A DNA stretch of 64,000 nt from Geomicrobium sp. JCM 19039 (lineage in GTDB: Bacteria > Bacillota > Bacilli > Bacillales > Marinococcaceae): NCBI RefSeq assembly GCF_000698145.1, contig NZ_BAXB01000014.1, positions 1 through 64,000 of the forward strand, in the 5' to 3' direction. Below are positions 26,936 to 37,082 of this stretch, piece after piece (the stretch's first letter is position 1; each line of letters begins with the position of its first letter). Both the position numbers and the translations under genes were made by a program. Under the pieces are notes generated by a model. It was not told the origin of the DNA, made no database searches, and worked only from the letters and a program-made list of their open reading frames with translations.

Positions 26936-28174
26936 ATGAGTTTAACGAAAAAAATTATTATTGCTTTAATCGCCGGCCTTGTTGTCGGTCTTTCTTTAAA
27001 TGCATTTCTTTCAGAAGATGCATTTTCAAACATTGATTACTACGTGCTTAGTCCGATCGGGGACATCTTCTTACGAGCGATCTCCATGCTCGTCGTTCCG
27101 CTCGTGTTCTTTTCACTCGTTTTAGGTGCAGCGAGCATGAGCGATGTAAAAAAACTTGGCCGCATTGGCGGCTTTACGATGGGCTTTTACTTACTAACGA
27201 CACCGATTGCGCTAGGCATAGGGATTGGTGTTGCGTACCTACTTCAACCAGGTACAGAAGGTCTCATGCAGCAAGACATGGAAGGGTATGAACCGAACGA
27301 AGCGCCACCAGTGATGGAAACGCTCATTAACATTATTCCTTCTAACCCAGTAGAAGCGTTAGCATCTGGAGAAATGCTGCAAATTATTGTTTTTGCCCTC
27401 TTAATCGGATTTGGAATTGCGATGCTCGGTGAAAAGACGAAAGGGTTGCTCGACCTTGCTAGACAAGCAAACGACGTCATGATCTGGCTCGTAAAGATTG
27501 TCATGTTGCTTGCCCCATTTGGTGCATTCGCGCTCATTGCTTCAGCCATCGGAGAACTCGGCTGGAATGCACTTGAGTCGATGTTTATGTACATGCTAGC
27601 CATCGTACTGGCATTATTCATTCAAATGCTTGTCGTTTACGGGGGAATTGTTTTCTTCTGGGGGAAGAAAAGTCCTCTATGGTTTTTCAAAGGGTTTATG
27701 CCGGCAATGGCGGTCGCGTTTAGTACGTCGAGCAGCAGTGCGACACTGCCAGTGACGATGAAGTCCGCAGAAGAGAACTTAGGCGTGCCTAAACAAATCA
27801 GCTCCTTCACGTTACCGCTCGGTGCAACGATTAACATGGACGGAACCGCAATCATGCAAGCGGTGGCTACCATTTTCCTTGCCCAAGTGTACGCTGTTGA
27901 TTTAGGCGCTACGGAACTACTCACGATTATATTAACCGCGACACTCGCAAGTTTAGGAACGGCTAGTGTACCTGGTGCCGGTATTATTATGCTTGCCATG
28001 GTGCTACAGTCCGTCGGCATACCGCTCGATGGCATTGCCCTCATCCTTGCCGTTGACCGTATTCTAGACATGACACGTACTGCCGTGAATATTACCGGTG
28101 ATGCAGCAGCTTCTGTTGTCATTACAAAGATGGAAAAAAATCGTGGAGAAACGTTTGACGAAGAAAAAGCATAA
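26936..28174 (+). CDS. Dicarboxylate/amino acid:cation symporter (GltT/GltP-like)
   Basis: 412 residues of the DAACS family. The serine-rich hairpin AFSTSSSSATLPVTMKS (near residue 265), the NMDGTA motif in GATINMDGTAIMQAV, and DRILDMTRTAVNITGDAA are all present and intact. Imports glutamate, aspartate or C4-dicarboxylates with protons or sodium. ATG 26936 follows GGGGAGG; the TTG-start extension from 26909 lacks a ribosome site. Confidence 0.93.
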   Translation: MSLTKKIIIALIAGLVVGLSLNAFLSEDAFSNIDYYVLSPIGDIFLRAISMLVVPLVFFSLVLGAASMSDVKKLGRIGGFTMGFYLLTTPIALGIGIGVAYLLQPGTEGLMQQDMEGYEPNEAPPVMETLINIIPSNPVEALASGEMLQIIVFALLIGFGIAMLGEKTKGLLDLARQANDVMIWLVKIVMLLAPFGAFALIASAIGELGWNALESMFMYMLAIVLALFIQMLVVYGGIVFFWGKKSPLWFFKGFMPAMAVAFSTSSSSATLPVTMKSAEENLGVPKQISSFTLPLGATINMDGTAIMQAVATIFLAQVYAVDLGATELLTIILTATLASLGTASVPGAGIIMLAMVLQSVGIPLDGIALILAVDRILDMTRTAVNITGDAAASVVITKMEKNRGETFDEEKA

Positions 28175-28182
28175 AGAAAAAA

Positions 28183-28216
28183 GCGTCCTCACTCATGAAG
28201 TGTGGACGTTTTTTTT
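28183..28216 (+). terminator. Terminator after the DAACS gene
   Basis: GCGTCCTCACT, loop CATGA, AGTGTGGACG, then eight T. It sits between convergent genes. Confidence 0.8.
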
Positions 28217-29158
28217 ATACTCTCGAACGGAGCAACACGCGGGCGAGGAGGGCGAGAATTGGCAACTCGATTAGCGGCCCAATCACAAGTGCCAAAGCGA
28301 CGAGGGGAGTGTCAGGAAATACGGCGACAGCGAACGCAAGTGCTACTGGGGAGTTGCGCGCAATAATCGTCATTTGTAAGCTCACAGAATCGGCATAATT
28401 AAACCGACAAAGCCGGTTCGTCCATTTTCCTACGAAGAAATTAACGATGAAAAAGAGAACGATGGGAATGAATAATAGACCGATCACTTCCATACTTTGA
28501 ACCAACAGGCTCCCTTGAGACGCAAACATTGCGACAATCGCAATCATGAGAAAATACACTTGGGCACCATCCAAACGCGTATCCATCCCTCTACCTTCTT
28601 TTCTGACAGAAAGAAACGAGTCACTCCCGCTGCGAGAAAAGGGAGCGCGAAGACGATGACGATGCTCGATAGTAAGGTTTCAAAAGAGATGAGCTGGAAG
28701 CTTCCAGCAAAAACGAGTATATAAATAGGAAGTAAGATGATTTGTAATAGTAAATTCATTGGCAGAACAGATGTGGCAAGGGTAACGTTCCCTTTGGCCA
28801 TCGCTGTAAAGATCAGATACCAATCTGTGCAAGGTGTGACCATGAGCAAGATGAAACCGATCCAAAGTGCTGGATGGTCTGATAGAAATAGTGCACCGAG
28901 ACCGAATGCGAGCAGCGGGGACCAAAGAAAGTTGATCCCAATCGATGTTGCCAAAAACGTTTTACTCTGCCACGACGCACGTATAGACTGTAACGGGATC
29001 GAGAGAAACAGTCCGTAAAGCATCAGTACAAGAGCGGGCACAATGAAAACGTCTGCATTCTGTTCGACAGCAGAGAACTGCCCTAGCAGAAGTCCAAGTA
29101 GGATGGCAAGTAGAATAAAAAGTGTCTGGAATTTATTGAGGTTGTTCATAGTTTTCAT
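28215..29158 (-). pseudogene. ACR3/bile-acid:sodium-symporter-family (arsenic resistance type) permease, frameshifted
   Basis: Ten-helix protein of about 314 residues once joined. The N-terminal piece to about 28566 includes LMVTPCTDWYLIFTAMAKGNVTLA, typical of Bacillus proteins named arsenic resistance protein; the C-terminal piece contains SVSLQMTIIARNSPVALA and FPDTPLVALALVIGPLIELP. The shift is near 28566. No arsR or arsC is adjacent, so the arsenite role is uncertain. Divergent from yjiH-like gene across a palindrome. Confidence 0.75.
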
Positions 29159-29204
29159 TATACAACAATTTACAATTGCATACTTATCCTAATTGTTGTA
29201 TATT
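29159..29204 (+). promoter_or_regulatory. Promoter and palindrome between ACR3-like and YjiH-like genes
   Basis: TATACAACAATT (29159-29170) and AATTGTTGTATA (29191-29202) are perfect inverted arms 20 bp apart. Toward the plus-strand gene, TTGCAT (29176) and TATATT (29199) are 17 bp apart, so the right arm covers the -10 box. An operator for an unlinked regulator is likely, possibly controlling both directions. Confidence 0.6.
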
Positions 29205-29228
29205 AATGAATAGAAATGAGGGAGCACA

Positions 29229-30598
29229 ATGAATTCTACGACATCAACAAATGAAACGTTATCGATATATTCTAAGATGAAATTTTTGATTCCAACGATG
29301 ATAGGGGCGATGTTATTCCTCATCCCACTTCCGGTCGGAGCGGATGGTCAATGGTTAGTCCTTATTGCGGTAATGGCGGATGCCGTATTGGCGTGGACCG
29401 AACCGGTCATCGTGGAATTGCTCGTGGCTGTGTTATTGTTTTCGGGCGTGGCGTCTCTTTTAGCGACGGTTGCAAAACCGGAATGGCTTATGCAATCAAA
29501 GCTGCATCCGCTTTTCGTTGTCCATCCAATATGGCTCGTCATGCGACTTGTCGGTGCGGCATTTGCTGTCATGGTGTACTTTCAGTGGGGCCCGGCGTTT
29601 TTACTAAGCGAATTTACTGGCGGTGAAGTATTAACGAACTTGTTGCCGACACTCGCTGTCTGGACGTTTATTATGGGTATGCTATTGCCGTTGCTCGTCG
29701 ATTATGGGCTAATGGAATGGCTAGGAACGATGGCGAATAAAGTGATGCGTCCTTTGTTTCAACTGCCTGGACGTGCTTCTGTCGATTCTGTTGCTTCGTG
29801 GATGGGAAATAATATGGTAAGCATTCTTATTACAATTGATCAGTATGAGAATGGCTATTATTCTAAGAAAGAATCAGCGGTCATTGTGACCAACTTTACG
29901 ATCACAAGCATTGGTTTTGCTTTAATTATTGCGTCCTTACTCCAACTTGAACAGATGTTTTTGCCGTTTTACGCAACCGTACTCGTTGGTGTGTTTGTAG
30001 CAGCGGTCATTTGCCCACGGATCCCGCCGCTTTCATGGATGAAAAATGAATATTATGAGCCGGTGGGAAAGCAAATTAAAGAGGAGGCTCCAACAGACAC
30101 GTCAACGTTTTCATGGGCGTGGACGAAGGCGGTTGCCAAGGCCGATGGTGCGGACAAGCCGACGAACATTGTGAAGAAAGGGGTATACAATGCGGTGGAT
30201 ATTTGGTTAGGCATGTTACCGATCGTGATGGCGATCGGTACACTCGCCTGATCGTTGCGGAATTCACAACGTTTTTCCAGTGGATCTCCTATCCGCTCGT
30301 CCCGGTATTGGAATGGATGCAAATCCCAGAGGCGGCACAAGCGGCGCCAGCACTTCTCGTTGGGTTTGCCGATATGTTCTTGCCGGCCATTCTTGCAAGT
30401 GGAATTGAAAGCGAGTTGACCCGCTTTGTTGTCGGTGCGGTATCGTTGACGCAACTCATTTACTTGTCTGAAATCGGTGTGATGCTTATCCGTTCGAAGA
30501 TTCCAGTGAACTTTTGGCAATTGCTCGCGCTATTCATTATTCGTACGATCATCACATTACCGATTGTTGTGCTCATTGCTCACTTTATCGTATTCTAA
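29229..30598 (+). pseudogene. YjiH family membrane protein (nucleoside-recognition domain), frameshifted
   Basis: About 456 residues, with about eleven hydrophobic segments. The N-terminal frame (to about 30245) has SVASWMGNNMVSILITIDQYENGYYSKKESAVI, part of the gate/nucleoside-recognition motif; the C-terminal frame ends with LLVGFADMFLPAILASGIES and SEIGVMLIRSKIPVNFWQLL. One shift near 30245 separates them. Physiological substrate unknown; it is followed closely by an aminotransferase gene, suggesting shared use of an amino-acid-like compound. Confidence 0.78.
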
Positions 30599-30649
30599 GT
30601 ATAATAGAAGATCGAGTTTCGTCATGTGAAGAAAAGGAGTCTGTTTACG

Positions 30650-31939
30650 TTGTCAACGAACTGGAACAATCTTTTAGAGAAGTTACCGGAACGTCTCGCG
30701 CCGAGTATGGCAAAGGACCATCCGAATTTGCCTGTTGTTAAAGAAGAAGGAGTCTACTACTACGGTGTGGACAAAAAGAAATATCTTGATTTCACGTCGG
30801 GTATTGCCGTAACGAACGTCGGTCATCGTCATCCAAAGATTGTACAAGCGATTAAGGATGCAGCCGATGAACTAACCCACGGTCCGATCGGGGTTATTCA
30901 GTACGAATCGATTTTGAAGTACGCCGATGAGCTGGCGAACGTCATGCCTGGTGATCTTGACTGTTTTTTCTTTGGAAACAGCGGTACAGAGGCAGTTGAG
31001 GGCGCGTTAAAGCTTGCACGTCATGTGAAGAATAAGCCGTATGCCATCTCGTTTACGGGAGGTTTCCACGGACGTACGCTCGGTTCATTATCGGTCAGTA
31101 CGTCAAAAGCGAAGTATCGTAAGCATCAGCCGGTAGGCGCTTCGTACCAGGTTCCTTACTATGATCCGTCAGACGATGAACAGGCGGCAATTAAGAAGCT
31201 GGATGCCCAATTCAATCAGCTATTTGCTCATGCGGTTGATGTTGAGGAAGTGGCTTGTGTCATTATGGAGCCGGTGCTTGGTGAGGGCGGATACGTAATT
31301 CCGCCAAAGAGCTGGGTGCAACGCATTCGTGAGATTTGTAATGAAAATGATCTGCTTCTCATTTTTGATGAAGTGCAAACAGGGTTTGGAAGAACGGGAG
31401 AATGGTTTGCCTCTAATTTGTTTGATGTCGTGCCTGACATTATGGCGATTGCGAAGGCAATGGCGTCTGGTCAACCGATTAGTGCGACCGTCGCCCCGCA
31501 CAAATTGATGCAACAGTGGCCACTTGGAAGCCATGCGACCACTTATGGAGGCAATCCAATTGCGTGTCGTGCCGGGCTTGCTACACTAGAGATTCTAAAA
31601 GAAGAGAACTTGTTGCAAAACGCAAAAGAAGTCGGCGCGTACGCAGCAAAACAGTTGGACCAACTCAAAGTCAAGTATCCAGTCATCGGTAGTATCCGTG
31701 CGGTTGGGTTGATGATTGGCATTGAGATTGTTCATCCTGAATCCGGTGAGCCGGACGGAGAGCTAGCGATGAATATTCTTGACCGTGCACTCGAAGAAGG
31801 CGTTCTCTTTTATTTTTGTGGCAACAAAGGAGAAGTCATCCGTATGATCCCACCTCTTACGGTAACGAAAGAACAAGTGGACGACGGCCTCTTGATGCTC
31901 GGCCGTGCATTAGAGCGAGCAACGAAAAAATCAACATAA
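30650..31939 (+). CDS. Class III aminotransferase (4-aminobutyrate aminotransferase type)
   Basis: 429 residues, PLP-dependent. [18 protein letters not shown] binds the cofactor phosphate, [14 protein letters not shown] follows, [14 protein letters not shown] holds the PLP-ring Asp, and the Schiff-base lysine is in [15 protein letters not shown]. Closest in style to GabT-like omega-aminotransferases, but substrate specificity in this family is hard to call. TTG 30650 is 10 bp after AAAGGAG; the GTG-start ORF from 30626 would include the ribosome site itself. Confidence 0.88.
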   Translation: MSTNWNNLLEKLPERLAPSMAKDHPNLPVVKEEGVYYYGVDKKKYLDFTSGIAVTNVGHRHPKIVQAIKDAADELTHGPIGVIQYESILKYADELANVMPGDLDCFFFGNSGTEAVEGALKLARHVKNKPYAISFTGGFHGRTLGSLSVSTSKAKYRKHQPVGASYQVPYYDPSDDEQAAIKKLDAQFNQLFAHAVDVEEVACVIMEPVLGEGGYVIPPKSWVQRIREICNENDLLLIFDEVQTGFGRTGEWFASNLFDVVPDIMAIAKAMASGQPISATVAPHKLMQQWPLGSHATTYGGNPIACRAGLATLEILKEENLLQNAKEVGAYAAKQLDQLKVKYPVIGSIRAVGLMIGIEIVHPESGEPDGELAMNILDRALEEGVLFYFCGNKGEVIRMIPPLTVTKEQVDDGLLMLGRALERATKKST

Positions 31940-31949
31940 ATGCCGTATG

Positions 31950-31993
31950 AAAGCCCCCTTGTCCTCATAGGAATGAAGACAAGGGGGCTTTTT
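31950..31993 (+). terminator. Terminator after the aminotransferase gene, abutting the next start codon
   Basis: AAAGCCCCCTTGTC pairs with GACAAGGGGGCTTT around a 14-nt loop, then TTTTT. ATG 31994 of the next gene begins directly after the T run, so the right arm (AAGGGGG) may double as that gene's ribosome site. Confidence 0.85.
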
Positions 31994-32257
31994 ATGGCGA
32001 CATTCACATTTATTCTCGTGTTCCAATTGGTAATCTTTCTTGCGCTGCTTGGCGCGCTGCTTTGGATCGGACTGCGCATTAGTCAGAATTCCCCCGTGAA
32101 CATACGCCGGGCTCTGTTCATAACCGTTATTGTGGCGATGGTTGCCGTGATGGTAAGCGATGCCGCGACGCACGGGTTCTCAATTGCGGGCTATTATTTA
32201 TTGCCTGTCATCGTCATCCTTGTATCACTCGCCATGCTCGTGCAAATAAAGAAATGA
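31994..32257 (+). CDS. Small three-TM membrane protein
   Basis: 87 residues: membrane segments around TFTFILVFQLVIFLALLGAL, ALFITVIVAMVAVMVSD and GYYLLPVIVILVSLAMLV. ATG 31994 is chosen because the upstream extension lies in the terminator hairpin. No family recognised. Confidence 0.55.
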   Translation: MATFTFILVFQLVIFLALLGALLWIGLRISQNSPVNIRRALFITVIVAMVAVMVSDAATHGFSIAGYYLLPVIVILVSLAMLVQIKK

Positions 32258-32261
32258 CGCT

Positions 32262-32669
32262 TTAAGCCGTATGCTCTGTGGTGCGTGCCTTCATTATCCG
32301 GTGATTACCGAGGACGAGTAGACCGGCAATGATAATCGGAACACTCATCATTAAGGAGCTAATCAATAGTTGTCCATCCAATTCAGGGAAAATACTTATT
32401 CCTAAAGAGAGGGTGAGGGCAACAAAACCGGTAATGAGGAGCTGTTTAGCCGCGCGTCCTTTCTTTTTATGAATGTTGAATGTACCTAACGCACCGATCG
32501 TCACCAAAGCGATAGGCACGATAAGGATCCCAGCCATGACAAGAATTAGCATCCAACCACCTTCTGGAACGATAAAAGCCGCCAATCCAGATATAAAAAT
32601 AATGCTAAACATAAACGTGACGATCTGAACGAGGCTAAGCACTGAGAGAATGAGTTGCGTCACATACAT
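32262..32669 (-). CDS. Hypothetical four-TM membrane protein
   Basis: 135 residues beginning MYVTQLILSVLSLVQIVTF with AAGGAGAG upstream. Segments at about 5-28, 35-57, 70-90 and 98-118, with a basic loop HKKKGRAAKQ. Convergent with the plus-strand membrane gene (4 bp gap). Function unknown. Confidence 0.6.
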   Translation of the reverse strand: MYVTQLILSVLSLVQIVTFMFSIIFISGLAAFIVPEGGWMLILVMAGILIVPIALVTIGALGTFNIHKKKGRAAKQLLITGFVALTLSLGISIFPELDGQLLISSLMMSVPIIIAGLLVLGNHRIMKARTTEHTA

Positions 32670-32702
32670 GGTGAACTCTCCTTGAATACGTGGTTTTTTC
32701 GA

Positions 32703-32726
32703 CAGTAAAAATAAAAGAGGCAACGA
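32703..32726 (-). terminator. Terminator of smpB
   Basis: On the minus strand GAGGC, TTCGTT, GCCTC then TTTTATTTTT, 8 bp after the smpB stop. Confidence 0.8.
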
Positions 32727-32733
32727 AGCCTCC

Positions 32734-33207
32734 TTATTCCATACCTTTCATCCGTTGACCCATTACTTTTTCCATCTGTCGTTTTGCATCTTTCTTCTTC
32801 AACGATTCGCGTTTGTCGTAGTTCTTCTTCCCTTTTCCTAATCCGATAAGAACTTTTGCGAATCCGTTTTTAATGTAAACTTTCAGCGGGACAAGCGCAT
32901 ACCCTTGTTGCCCTGCTTTACCTGTAAGTTTCTTAATTTGTTGTTTATGCATGAGAAGCTTTCGCGTTCGCACAGGGTCGTGATTATGACGATTCCCTTG
33001 TTCATAAGGATTAATGTGCGCTTGATAAAGAAGCACTTCGCCGTCTTCAATGCGTGCGAAACTTTCTTTAATGTTCATTTGACCTGCACGAATGGATTTA
33101 ATCTCCGTTCCTTTCAGGACAATGCCAGCTTCAATTGTTTCTTCAATAAAAAATTCATGATTGGCTTTGCGGTTTTGAGCGAGAACTCGGCTATCATTTT
33201 TGGCCAT
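32734..33207 (-). CDS. smpB: SsrA-binding protein SmpB
   Basis: 157 residues. Binds tmRNA and rescues stalled ribosomes. The conserved start [30 protein letters not shown], the [21 protein letters not shown] strand and the basic C-terminal tail [14 protein letters not shown] are all normal. ATG 33207 follows AAGGATG; the 21 extra residues of the longer ORF are not part of the family. No ssrA gene or rnr is seen in the window next to it. Confidence 0.95.
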   Translation of the reverse strand: MAKNDSRVLAQNRKANHEFFIEETIEAGIVLKGTEIKSIRAGQMNIKESFARIEDGEVLLYQAHINPYEQGNRHNHDPVRTRKLLMHKQQIKKLTGKAGQQGYALVPLKVYIKNGFAKVLIGLGKGKKNYDKRESLKKKDAKRQMEKVMGQRMKGME

Positions 33208-33307
33208 AGAGGTGCATCCTTTTTTCCATTGTCGTTTCTTCATCGTAGCAAAAAAGCGGGGTACCTGCAACGAAGAAGGTGGTACAATGGGGCGAGGAGG
33301 TGATCGT

Positions 33308-33988
33308 TTGCATCCGCACGCAACCCATATTATGCAAAAATATATCGGAAAATTGAAACAAAAATTTCCGAACGAGTTAATCGGCGTATACGTTCACGGA
33401 TCATTGGCGCTCGATGAGTATCGTCCAGGCGTGAGTGACATCGACTTTGTGACGGTCATTAGCGAGCCGTTCACATGTGAGCAAATCGATCAGTTAGGCT
33501 TTTTGCATCACCCGGAAATAGAAGGGGTATATGTGCTCGCTGACGATGTAGGTAAAACGAGCAGCTCTGTTGTTTACGTTAATGGAGAGGAGATTGCAAT
33601 GATTAGGGGTGTGCCACCCGTGACGTGGTGGCTGTTAGAAAAGAAAGGCATCCGATTGTACGGTCCGTCATATGACGTGTTCCAAAGCAAAACGACCGAC
33701 GAACAACTCGTTCACTATGTGAAAGAGAATATGAATACATACTGGCGTCATCATCCAGCACCAGTAACAGAGGAAGATGTGTACTGGTGTTTGAGTGGGG
33801 TGCTCAGGCAATGGTATACGCTCGAACACCGAGACATCATATCAAAACGAGCGGCGCTCGTTTTCGGGTACGACAAACTGCCTGGCCAGTGGCATGATTT
33901 ACTCGGTGTAGAGCCGACTTCGAAGCCGATTAACGACAAAGAGCATGCACATCGGTGCATGCTCCACATCATCGATCAAGCGTTATAA
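33308..33988 (+). CDS. Nucleotidyltransferase, aminoglycoside adenylyltransferase-like
   Basis: 226 residues. The catalytic nucleotidyltransferase motif is [20 protein letters not shown] near residue 28 (GS and D-x-D), followed by a helical C-terminal domain of the AadA/DUF4111 type ([21 protein letters not shown]). TTG 33308 stands behind GAGGAGGTG. Chromosomal homologues in Bacillus are often of unproven resistance activity. It overlaps the convergent ilvE by 6 bp. Confidence 0.75.
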   Translation: MHPHATHIMQKYIGKLKQKFPNELIGVYVHGSLALDEYRPGVSDIDFVTVISEPFTCEQIDQLGFLHHPEIEGVYVLADDVGKTSSSVVYVNGEEIAMIRGVPPVTWWLLEKKGIRLYGPSYDVFQSKTTDEQLVHYVKENMNTYWRHHPAPVTEEDVYWCLSGVLRQWYTLEHRDIISKRAALVFGYDKLPGQWHDLLGVEPTSKPINDKEHAHRCMLHIIDQAL

Positions 33989-35053
33989 TTGTACCGTCCA
34001 ACCGAACGGGTCTTCGATACGGCCCGTTTGAATACCGGTAATCGTATCATACAACTTTTGGGCAGTCGCGCCGGTTTCGTAGTTGTTAATCGTTAGCTCT
34101 TCGTCCATGTATTGAAGTAGACCAACCGGTGAGATGACAGCGGCCGTACCTGTACCAAACACTTCCTCGAGCGTCCCAATTTGATGAGCGGCACGAATTT
34201 CTTCTAAAGAGATTCTCCGTTCGTGCACCGGCATGTTCCAGCTCTCGAGCAGTTGGATGACACTTTTTCTCGTGACCCCTTCTAAAATCGTTCCGTTAAT
34301 CGCAGGCGTATGAATCTCACCATCGATTTTGAAGAACACATTCATACTGCCGACCTCTTCAATGTATTTTTTTTCGAGGCCATCCAACCAAAGCACTTGG
34401 GACCGCTGATGTGCCGTCGCCCGGTCTTGTGCCTTGTACGCCGCACTGTAATTGCCGGCGGTTTTTGCTGAGCCCGTCCCCCCAGGTGCTGCACGCGTGT
34501 AATGGTCTTCCACGAAAATGCTGACCGGATTCATCCCTTCAGGATAGTACGAGCCAACTGGTGACAAAATCACCATAAACGTATACGTTTGTGAAGGCGC
34601 AACGCTTAAATTCGCTTCCGTTGAAATCACGAATGGACGGATGTACAAAGAAGTGCCGTCTGCAGTCGGAATCCAGTCTTTCTCAATCGTTACGAGCTCT
34701 TTTAAATAGCTGAGTACCGCCTCTTCATCGAGGGGAGGAATACTTAGGCGGTCATTCGATCGGTTCAGTCGTTGCATGTTCTCCTCGGGTCTGAATAAAC
34801 GCACCGTTCCGTCGTCACCAACATACGCTTTCAACCCTTCAAATACCGTTTGTCCATAATGAAAAACCATCGCCGCCGGGTCGAGCGTTAACGGCTCATA
34901 TGGGACAATCCGTGGGCGAAACCACCCTTTATCCGTGTGATAATCAATCATAAGCATATGGTCAGTAAAGTATTTACCAAAGCCGAGTGCGTGAGGGTCG
35001 GGCTTTGCTTTTTTGGACGTTGTAGGAATTACTTCTAAAGTTTGTTGTGTCAT
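33983..35053 (-). CDS. ilvE: Branched-chain amino acid aminotransferase
   Basis: 356 residues, fold-type IV PLP enzyme that makes leucine, isoleucine and valine from 2-oxo acids. YGQTVFEGLKAYVGDDGTVRLFRPEEN is the family start; the PLP lysine is in LWLDGLEKKYIEEVGSMNVFF; FGTGTAAVISPVG binds phosphate. ATG 35053 follows AAGGAGAGG. No T-box leader is visible upstream. Confidence 0.93.
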   Translation of the reverse strand: MTQQTLEVIPTTSKKAKPDPHALGFGKYFTDHMLMIDYHTDKGWFRPRIVPYEPLTLDPAAMVFHYGQTVFEGLKAYVGDDGTVRLFRPEENMQRLNRSNDRLSIPPLDEEAVLSYLKELVTIEKDWIPTADGTSLYIRPFVISTEANLSVAPSQTYTFMVILSPVGSYYPEGMNPVSIFVEDHYTRAAPGGTGSAKTAGNYSAAYKAQDRATAHQRSQVLWLDGLEKKYIEEVGSMNVFFKIDGEIHTPAINGTILEGVTRKSVIQLLESWNMPVHERRISLEEIRAAHQIGTLEEVFGTGTAAVISPVGLLQYMDEELTINNYETGATAQKLYDTITGIQTGRIEDPFGWTVQL

Positions 35054-35184
35054 GCAAGAGCCTCTCCTTGTCAGAACATTCTTTTTCAATCACTATATCA
35101 TGAATGCATACCATTGTGTGGCAAAAAAATAGACAAGCAGACTGTTTGGATTGCTGGATTTTAGGATAGGCAGGTGAGGGGGGC

Positions 35185-35433
35185 GTGATTTAGATCATGA
35201 ATCTCCTATATTGTTCCAAAACAAGTAAAGGTTATGCCTGGGTTGTAGAGTATTTGACGCAGAAACGATCTAGATCGCCCGCTCTACCACATATTGGGGC
35301 AGAATTACGCGATCTAGATCGTTTAGGGTGTGATCTAGATCACACCCTAAATACTTCCAAATCCGAGCAACCATCGGCACCTCTGGTGCCGAAACAAAAC
35401 CGCACTTTCGTCGGCATGGCTCATGCCGACAGG
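35185..35433. repeat. GATCTAGATC cluster plus two-hairpin unit (variant stems)
   Basis: GATCTAGATC at about 35268, 35311 and 35332, plus a diverged GATTTAGATC near 35189. At 35375-35433 the two-hairpin unit has stems CGGCACC-TCT-GGTGCCG and CGGCATG-GCT-CATGCCG around AAACAAAACCG. No gene is seen between 35090 and 35482. Confidence 0.75.
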
Positions 35434-35482
35434 TCGTAGGCACTTAGGATCCATTTGGCCTAACCGTCTTCTCCAACCGGCG

Positions 35483-36360
35483 CTACATGTTTTGCAATCG
35501 TTCAATCCGGTTTTTGGGAGGTGGATGGGAGGAGAATAACCCCGCCACTTTTTTCTTTAAAGGGTCCGCGAAGTACAAAGAAGCAGAAGTGCCTGATGCT
35601 TCTTGGACGGGGCGTTCAATCCCTGTAATCTTGCGGAGTGCTGAGGCGAGCGCATGTGGATTTCGCGTCAGTTCAGCCGCGGATGCATCCGCCAAGTACT
35701 CACGATTTCTCGAGATCGCTAGTTGAATCATCGTTGCAATAACCGGTGCGAGAATAATGAGCACGAGGGCAACGATAAGCATGAGTGGGTGTTGTTTGTT
35801 ATTGCCACCACCGCGGTTAAAGATCATCATCCTCATACCGATGTCGGTAAGAATGGCGACAGCACTCACAAGCGCCACGGCAATTGTTGATAAACGAATG
35901 TCGTAGTTTTGAATGTGCGCCACTTCGTGGGCAATAACGCCTTCCACCTCTTCGTTATTGAGTGTATCAAGTAGACCCGTCGTCACCGCAACCGCCCCGT
36001 TTTTCGGAGACGTGCCGGTTGCAAATGCGTTCGGGCTCGGGTCTTTTATAATGAATAGCCGTGGCCGCGGAATCCGAGCAACCATCGCCATGTTGTCAAC
36101 CGCTTCCCACAAGGGATATTTTCACTTCGGTCTTTCACTTCATGGGCATGATTCATTCTCATAACCACGTTCGTACTCGACATAATCATCATCAGCGTAT
36201 ACCCACCACCAAGTACAATGGCAATAATGATTCCTGTGAAGATTTCACCGGTGGTAAAGTACGTAATGGCTGCGCCAACGAGCAATACAAAAATGACAAA
36301 GCCCGTTACAATGAACACGGTTTTCGTTTTATTTTGTCGGATCTGTTTTAGTCGATTCAT
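35483..36360 (-). pseudogene. htpX: HtpX-like membrane zinc metalloprotease, frameshifted
   Basis: Membrane quality-control protease of about 292 residues. Two N-terminal membrane segments (TVFIVTGFVIFVLLVGAAI and GIIIAIVLGGGYTLMM) are in one frame to about 36110; the other carries the active site [16 protein letters not shown] (HExxH; the usual form is HELSH), [14 protein letters not shown] with the third zinc ligand, and [14 protein letters not shown]. One slip near 36110 joins VKDRSEN to LWEAVDNMA. It lies 8 bp after lemA in the same orientation, the usual pairing. Confidence 0.87.
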
Positions 36361-36368
36361 ACGCCCTC

Positions 36369-36937
36369 TTAGAATTGAACCTGGACATTTTGACGTGCTT
36401 CCTCTGGTGTTTCAAGCATTTCATATTGCATAAAGTTGTGAACACCCGCAACAAAGTTCGTCGGAATCGACTGGACGGCAATATTGTAATCGCGCACGGT
36501 TGAGTTGTACGATTGCCGCGCATAAGCTAGCTTATTTTCCATCGCTGTTAACTCCTCTTGCAAGCGAAGAAAATTCTCATTCGCCTTCAAATCCGGATAA
36601 TCCTCACGAAGTGCAAACAACCGGTTTAATGTCCCTTCTAACTCATTGTTCGCGTGCACTTGCTCATTACGCGTGGCATCTGACGAAGTCATCTTATTTC
36701 TCGCCTCAATCACTTGTGTTAGAGTCTCTTGTTCATGTTTCGCATATCCCTTTACCGTTTCAACGAGGTTCGGATCATGTCGTACCGTTGCTTTAACATG
36801 TTGTCAATCTGAGCCCAAGACTCCTCTGCCCACATGCGATATTTCACGAGACGGTTATATGAGCTGAACCAAAAGATTCCAACGCCCACAACCCCGACAA
36901 TAATCACACCTAGCAAAATTACTAAGATCGTTGTCAT
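36369..36937 (-). pseudogene. lemA: LemA family protein, frameshifted
   Basis: About 189 residues joined. Start MTTILVILLGVIIVGVVGVG gives an N-terminal anchor; WAEESWAQIDNMLKQRYDMI is the family motif. A missing C near 36780 breaks the frame; the next frame gives NLVETVKGYAKHEQETLTQV and then IEARNKMTSSDATRN to AVQSIPTNFVAG near the end. Upstream of htpX as in many bacteria. Function is unclear; associated with membrane protein quality control. Confidence 0.87.
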
Positions 36938-37082
36938 AAATGTATCTCCCTTCCAAAATGTGTGCTTATCCCTATACGAGACACAGATCACTTATGTTTC
37001 ATATTTTATCACTACATTCCAAAACCATGTAGCTGAATTATTCCGATAGATTTAGTACAATTTAATGAAAGGAGATGATCCG

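Noticed and set aside
27637..28122. 161-residue minus-strand ORF inside the symporter gene
   Set aside because: Antisense shadow of a fully intact DAACS gene with all its motifs; no ribosome site.
35054..35100. Possible T-box leader before ilvE
   Set aside because: I looked for the T-box consensus and a terminator/antiterminator pair on the minus strand and found neither.
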